Positions 34,186-38,200 of a stretch of DNA of 38,200 nt are shown one piece after another. The notes under the pieces are model-generated. The model did not search any database, was not told where the DNA came from, and saw only the letters and a program-made list of their open reading frames with translations. Origin of the DNA: Marinilabiliaceae bacterium JC017 (GTDB lineage: Bacteria > Bacteroidota > Bacteroidia > Bacteroidales > Marinilabiliaceae); NCBI GenBank assembly GCA_004296775.1, contig RHGE01000056.1:1-38200 (forward strand), read 5' to 3'. Position 1 is the first letter of the stretch. Every line of letters starts with the position of its first letter. Both the position numbers and the translations under genes were made by a program.

Positions 34186-36162
34186 ATGAAATACATTTCA
34201 ATCCTAATCATCTCACTCTTTACATTATTACCCGTCATGAAGGGTGAAAAGAGCAATTTCGGACTACTATCCCCCGATGAATTAAACATGACGCAATGCG
34301 CTTTTGAGAAGGATGCTCCCGCAGTAGTCCTTTTTGATAAAGGCTCCTCCAGGTTTATGGATACCGATAATGGGTTTATGATCAGATTTGAACGACACAC
34401 CCGCCTTAAAATATTCAAAGAAGCCGGCTTCGACTATGCCGAAGTGGAAATACCCTATTACATTGGCGATAACGAATTAGAACAGATCCGTAACATCAGA
34501 GGTTTCACCTACAACCATGTGAATGGAATAGTTGAAAAGACCCCCTTCGATATCAAACAAACCTATATTGAAAAAATAAATGAGCATTGGTCGGTAAAAA
34601 AGTTTGCCATGCCGAAAATCAAGGAAGGATCAATTATTGAATACTCCTATGTGATTGAATCCCCGTTTATCTTTCATTTCCGCGACTGGGAATTTCAATG
34701 GAAAATTCCGGTAAAGTACAGCGAATACAAAGCTGCTATGATTCCCTTTTATTCATACCGTTACCGAATACAGGGCGTGACCAAGTTAGATGTTTTTGAT
34801 TCGTACAAAGCAAAAGGCCTGGAAAGAAGTTTTGCCTCTTTAAAGTTCCATGACATGATTTATAAATATGGTCTGAAGAATGTCCCCTCCTTTAAAGATG
34901 AAGCATTCATCTCCTCCGAAAACGATTATATCATTAAAATCGACTTCCAGCTGGCGGAAGTAAACTATCCTTCTGGCTATAAAAAAACCGTTATGACCAC
35001 CTGGCCAGCCCTGGCAAAGGATTTACTCGAACATGAAAAATTTGGCAAATACCTCAAAAAAACAAATAAATACGGTCAAAAGGAATTAGCACATTTAAAC
35101 CTGCTTCCGGAGAAGGAACGGGCAGAAGCCATCATCAACCATGTAAAAAACAATTTCAAATGGAATGGTTACAGGGATAAATACGCTTCAAAATCCATTA
35201 AAGCCTTCTTAACGGAAAAAACCGGTAACAGTGCCAACATGAACTTAATGGCTATTGGCATTTTAAACGGCCTCAACATCGAAGCACAACCGGTTATTAT
35301 CAGCACACGAAACCATGGCAAAGTAACCGATTCATTTCCCTTTAGCGACCTTTTCAATTATGTTCTTATCATGGCTAAGGTTGATGGTAAATTCAGGATT
35401 TATGACGCCACGGATTCATACTGCCCCAACAACATCATTCCCCCGCAATGCATCAATGGCAAGGGCTTTATCGTTGCTAAGGATAGTGAAAATTGGATTA
35501 ACGTGAAAAATTCAGCCCCGTCATTAAAGGAAACGTATCTAACTTATACCCTAAATACGGAAAAGAACCAGCTAATCGGCACCTGCTTAAGAAAAAACAG
35601 CAATTTCATAGCCATCAAGGAACGTAAAAAATATAACAACGACGTGCAGGAATTCAAAAAAGACTTCCTCTCAAAAGGATTTGAAATACCTGATTCCATC
35701 GCCATCAATAACGTAGACAATAAATCATTATTTACTTACTCGTTTAACTTTTCCTATCAAACAGATGCCATTGACAACAGCATTATCGTTTCACCCTTTT
35801 GCGGAATGCCCGTCAATGAAAATCCTTTTAAACAGGAGACCAGAGACCTCCCGGTGGATCTGATATACAAGAAAGGGGAACGCTTTGTTTCCAGCTTCAC
35901 CATTCCCGAAGGATACACCATTGAAGAACTGCCTTCACCACAAAAGCGTAATTCGGAAAATATCCATTTTGAATTTTCAGTCAGAAAAGTGAACGCTGAT
36001 CAGCTTCAGTTTATTGCCGTCTATACCTTCAGAAAACCCAAATATTCGGCTAAGGAATATGCCGAGCTTAAATCATTTATGAATGATGTGATTAAAAAGC
36101 TGAATGGTAAAATTATTCTTACCAAAACCAGCGATGCCTTGGCAGAAAACAGTATCGACTAA
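34186..36162 (+). CDS. Exported DUF3857 protein with inactive transglutaminase-like core
   Basis: This 658-residue paralogue of the preceding protein has a signal peptide (KYISILIISLFTLLPVMKG), a DUF3857 domain (about 65-220) and a transglutaminase-like fold (about 310-415). The catalytic triad is degraded: where the Cys is expected the sequence is EKTGNSANMN with Ser349, and where the His is expected it reads FNYVLIMA with Tyr393; the Asp407 in YDATD is kept. It is therefore likely a binding or scaffold partner, not an enzyme. The frame is full-length and undamaged, so the loss is tolerated and possibly selected. It is followed by a 13-bp hairpin (36177-36231). Confidence 0.86.
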   Translation: MKYISILIISLFTLLPVMKGEKSNFGLLSPDELNMTQCAFEKDAPAVVLFDKGSSRFMDTDNGFMIRFERHTRLKIFKEAGFDYAEVEIPYYIGDNELEQIRNIRGFTYNHVNGIVEKTPFDIKQTYIEKINEHWSVKKFAMPKIKEGSIIEYSYVIESPFIFHFRDWEFQWKIPVKYSEYKAAMIPFYSYRYRIQGVTKLDVFDSYKAKGLERSFASLKFHDMIYKYGLKNVPSFKDEAFISSENDYIIKIDFQLAEVNYPSGYKKTVMTTWPALAKDLLEHEKFGKYLKKTNKYGQKELAHLNLLPEKERAEAIINHVKNNFKWNGYRDKYASKSIKAFLTEKTGNSANMNLMAIGILNGLNIEAQPVIISTRNHGKVTDSFPFSDLFNYVLIMAKVDGKFRIYDATDSYCPNNIIPPQCINGKGFIVAKDSENWINVKNSAPSLKETYLTYTLNTEKNQLIGTCLRKNSNFIAIKERKKYNNDVQEFKKDFLSKGFEIPDSIAINNVDNKSLFTYSFNFSYQTDAIDNSIIVSPFCGMPVNENPFKQETRDLPVDLIYKKGERFVSSFTIPEGYTIEELPSPQKRNSENIHFEFSVRKVNADQLQFIAVYTFRKPKYSAKEYAELKSFMNDVIKKLNGKIILTKTSDALAENSID

Positions 36163-36176
36163 TTACACCAAACAGG

Positions 36177-36231
36177 AGGTGCAGAAAAACAGCAGCAGGC
36201 ATTACTGCTAAAAATCTATTTTTCTGCACCT
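36177..36231 (+). terminator. Two-tier hairpin after second DUF3857 gene
   Basis: Perfect 13-bp arms AGGTGCAGAAAAA (36177-36189) and TTTTTCTGCACCT (36219-36231) enclose a smaller stem AGCAG/CTGCT (36191-36195 with 36205-36209). It begins 15 bases past the stop codon. There is no T run beyond the outer stem, but the inner stem is followed at some distance by a T run within the outer arm, so either folding could end transcription. Confidence 0.65.
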
Positions 36232-36264
36232 TCCATCCTACCTTATTTTTCTCCTCCCGTATTG

Positions 36265-36296
36265 TTTGTTTTCATGTTGGCTTCATGGTACTTTTG
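36265..36296 (+). promoter_or_regulatory. Bacteroidota promoter of helicase gene
   Basis: TTTG (36265-36268), a 20-base spacer and TACTTTTG (36289-36296) match the family consensus TTTG-N19-20-TAnnTTTG. The ATG at 36323 follows by 26 bases. This placing makes the upstream TTG start at 36266 implausible. Confidence 0.75.
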
Positions 36297-36322
36297 TGCC
36301 GCTAAAAAAGGCAGCTAAAATT

Positions 36323-38038
36323 ATGCGGTTAACAGAGGAACAAAAGGAGATCATTGCGTCAGAAGGAAATTTAAAGGTCAATGCGGTGGCCGGTTCCGGG
36401 AAAACAACTACCATATTGGAATATGCCAAAAGACGGCCCAAAAACCACATTCTTTACCTGGCCTTCAACAAATCCGTAAAAACAGAGGCCGACCAAAAAC
36501 TCTCGCAACAAAACATCTCTAACGTCACCGTTGAAACAGCCCACTCCCTGGCTTTTAAACAAATTGTTCCATTCAGCCGCTACAAAATACGGTTCGATTA
36601 CAAACCCCAGGAAATCGCCCAGATATTGAACATACCACCCTCTCCCGGTGATTTATCGCACCTCAAGCTGGCCAGCCACGTGTTGCGCTTCGCCAAGTTT
36701 TTCTGCAACAGTCCGGCCGTCAAGGTAGCTGATCTGGATTACAGCACCACCATTTACCAACCAGAGAGCAAAGCCTTTGTCATGACCCATTACGACCAAT
36801 TGCTCTATTACACCCGCCATCTGCTGGCTAAAATGTACAAAGGAGAAATAGACATCATCCATGATTTCTACCTCAAGCAGTTTCAGCTGGCCCGTATTAA
36901 CCTGTCCTACGACTACATCCTGTTTGATGAGGGACAGGATGCCTCTCCCTCCATGCTGGAAGCTTTTCTGCAACAAAAGGCAAATAAAGTGATTATTGGC
37001 GATGAACATCAGCAGATATACAGCTGGCGATTTGCCACCAACGCCTTGCAACAGGTCGATTTCACCACCAGGCACCTCTCCAACAGTTTCCGTTTTAACC
37101 ATGAAGTAGCACATCTGGCCACTTCGGTACTTGATTTAAAGAAACAGCTTGGAAAAGCACCAAACATCAACATCTTTGGAATGGGCAACCATAAAGACAT
37201 CCATTCCCGGGTAACGCTGGCCCGCACCAACAGTGCCCTGTTGTCGCGTGCCATTGAACTGCTCATACAGCAACGCGAAATCAGCAAGATCTATTTTGAA
37301 GGACAGCTGGGCTCCTACACTTTTTCCGAAGAAGGCGGTTCGGTGTTTGACATTCTGAATCTGTATAACGGCCAGCGGGATAAGATTCGAGACCCGTTGA
37401 TTGCCTCCGTTCCTGATTTTGAACAACTGAAAAATTACACCGAAGAGACCGAGGATGCTTCCCTGAAGTCCCTGGTGGAACTGGTGGAGAAATACCACAA
37501 CGACATCCCCTATTTCCTGAAACGCATCAAGGAGAGCAATGTGGATGATGCCCATCGTGATCAGGCGGAAATGGTCTTTTCAACAGTTCACAAGAGTAAA
37601 GGATTGGAATACGATGAAGTATTCCTGACCAACGACTTCTTCAGCGAGCAAAACCTCTATGATATTAAAGGTGCCATTAAAGCAAAGGAGGTGGACCCTA
37701 AAACCATTGAAGAGGAACTTAACCTGCTGTATGTGGCCATCACACGCGCCAAAGCAAAACTGCATATCCCCCTAAAGCTACTGCCGACCGGTTTTTATGT
37801 GGAAGGAATGAAAACCATCGATAACGAAACAAAACTGAACCTGCGAAAGCGAGAGATAGCAAAAAAGAAAAAGAGCACGAAATCTTACGTCCACTGGACC
37901 AAACAGGAGGAAGCCGAGCTCACCCAGCTCTTCTTATCTGGTAAAACCATTAAACAAATAGCCGGCCTTCTGGGACGTACCAGCGGCGCCATTCAATCGC
38001 GTGTGGAAAAACTTGATTTGTGGGATCAGTATTTTTAA
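36323..38038 (+). CDS. UvrD/FBH1-like DNA helicase with C-terminal HTH-like tail
   Basis: This 571-residue superfamily 1A helicase starts MRLTEEQKEIIASEGNLKV. Motifs: Walker A AVAGSGKTTT (residues 21-30), the LYLAFNK segment typical of FBH1-like enzymes, DEGQD at 202-206 (usually DEAQD), GDEHQQIYSWR at 226-236, STVHKSKGLEY at 420-430 and LLYVAITRAKAKL at 468-480. Residues 520-571 after a Lys-rich linker (KKKKSTKS) form a compact tail WTKQEEAELTQLFLSGKTIKQ with IAGLLGRTSGAIQSRVEKL that looks like a Myb/SANT or sigma-like helix-turn-helix. It likely unwinds or clears DNA in repair or recombination. It is a single gene with its own promoter. Confidence 0.9.
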   Translation: MRLTEEQKEIIASEGNLKVNAVAGSGKTTTILEYAKRRPKNHILYLAFNKSVKTEADQKLSQQNISNVTVETAHSLAFKQIVPFSRYKIRFDYKPQEIAQILNIPPSPGDLSHLKLASHVLRFAKFFCNSPAVKVADLDYSTTIYQPESKAFVMTHYDQLLYYTRHLLAKMYKGEIDIIHDFYLKQFQLARINLSYDYILFDEGQDASPSMLEAFLQQKANKVIIGDEHQQIYSWRFATNALQQVDFTTRHLSNSFRFNHEVAHLATSVLDLKKQLGKAPNINIFGMGNHKDIHSRVTLARTNSALLSRAIELLIQQREISKIYFEGQLGSYTFSEEGGSVFDILNLYNGQRDKIRDPLIASVPDFEQLKNYTEETEDASLKSLVELVEKYHNDIPYFLKRIKESNVDDAHRDQAEMVFSTVHKSKGLEYDEVFLTNDFFSEQNLYDIKGAIKAKEVDPKTIEEELNLLYVAITRAKAKLHIPLKLLPTGFYVEGMKTIDNETKLNLRKREIAKKKKSTKSYVHWTKQEEAELTQLFLSGKTIKQIAGLLGRTSGAIQSRVEKLDLWDQYF

Positions 38039-38057
38039 TAGATCATTAGATCTTAGA
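38037..38057. repeat. TAGA-rich short repeat, copy at a stop codon
   Basis: AATAGATCATTAGATCTTAG starts in the stop codon of the helicase gene. After it come a perfect palindrome ATGGCCA-T-TGGCCAT (38070-38084) and a TTGGGAC/GTCCCAA hairpin (38158-38174) in the otherwise gene-free right edge. Confidence 0.65.
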
Positions 38058-38200
38058 TGATAGTCAGAGATGGCCATTGGCCATATTGACGCCAAGATAA
38101 CAACTTAACAAGAGGGTTAATTGATATATAAGTTTTAGTTCTTCAGGAATAGTTTTATTGGGACGTTGTCCCAAACCCTACTTCATTTTTGGCATTGCCC

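Noticed and set aside
36266-36322. TTG start for the helicase
   Set aside because: It would begin at the -33 box of a well-matched promoter; the ATG at 36323 gives the normal helicase N-terminus.

Overview
The window reads as chromosomal DNA of an anaerobic or facultatively anaerobic Bacteroidota bacterium, most likely of the Bacteroidales/Marinilabiliales type. This rests on the gene families (GIN-domain, DUF4382, DUF3857, DUF4861, four-helix-bundle S23-like protein), on Bacteroidota-style promoters (TTTG about 19-20 bases before TAnnTTTG), on A-rich rather than Shine-Dalgarno leaders, and on an oxygen-sensitive set of enzymes (class I Fe-S fumarase, ferredoxin-fused MinD-like ATPases). No rRNA, tRNA, CRISPR array, insertion sequence or phage gene was seen.

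Region 1 (about 1-18380) is a near-complete hexuronate catabolic locus. A minus-strand operon (LacI regulator, kduI, kduD, DUF4861 lipoprotein) handles unsaturated uronates released by polysaccharide lyases. Diverging from it is a long plus-strand run: uxaC, kdgK, a four-helix-bundle gene, eda, SDR-type D-mannonate oxidoreductase, uxuA, uxaB, uxaA, and a three-gene TRAP transporter (dctP, dctQ, dctM). A second LacI-type regulator and a strong terminator follow. Together these genes would import galacturonate and glucuronate, pass them through tagaturonate/altronate or fructuronate/mannonate to KDG, and split KDPG into pyruvate and glyceraldehyde 3-phosphate. The four-helix-bundle gene sits between purine-rich and pyrimidine-rich flanks that are complementary to each other and looks inserted into the operon.

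Region 2 (18381-19757) is a 1.4 kb gene-free stretch with three exact-length 82-bp tandem repeats and several palindromes.

Region 3 (19758-24452) is a compact anaerobe-type cluster: DUF134 regulator, NifX-like cofactor-binding protein, small DUF5320 Gly/Arg-rich protein, two MinD-like ATPases each carrying two 4Fe-4S ferredoxin motifs, a peptide deformylase, and an Mrp/NBP35 ATPase. It resembles the ORP (orange protein) gene sets of Desulfovibrio, here with its own palindromic sites and an embedded deformylase. This is the most interesting part of the window.

Region 4 (24453-38200) is mixed: a divergent M19-type dipeptidase, class I fumarase, a sodium:alanine symporter, exported GIN-domain and DUF4382 proteins, a pair of DUF3857/transglutaminase-like exported proteins (one with the Cys-His pair, one without), and a UvrD/FBH1-like helicase with a C-terminal helix-turn-helix-like tail. 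A short TAGA-rich repeat recurs next to stop codons in regions 3 and 4.
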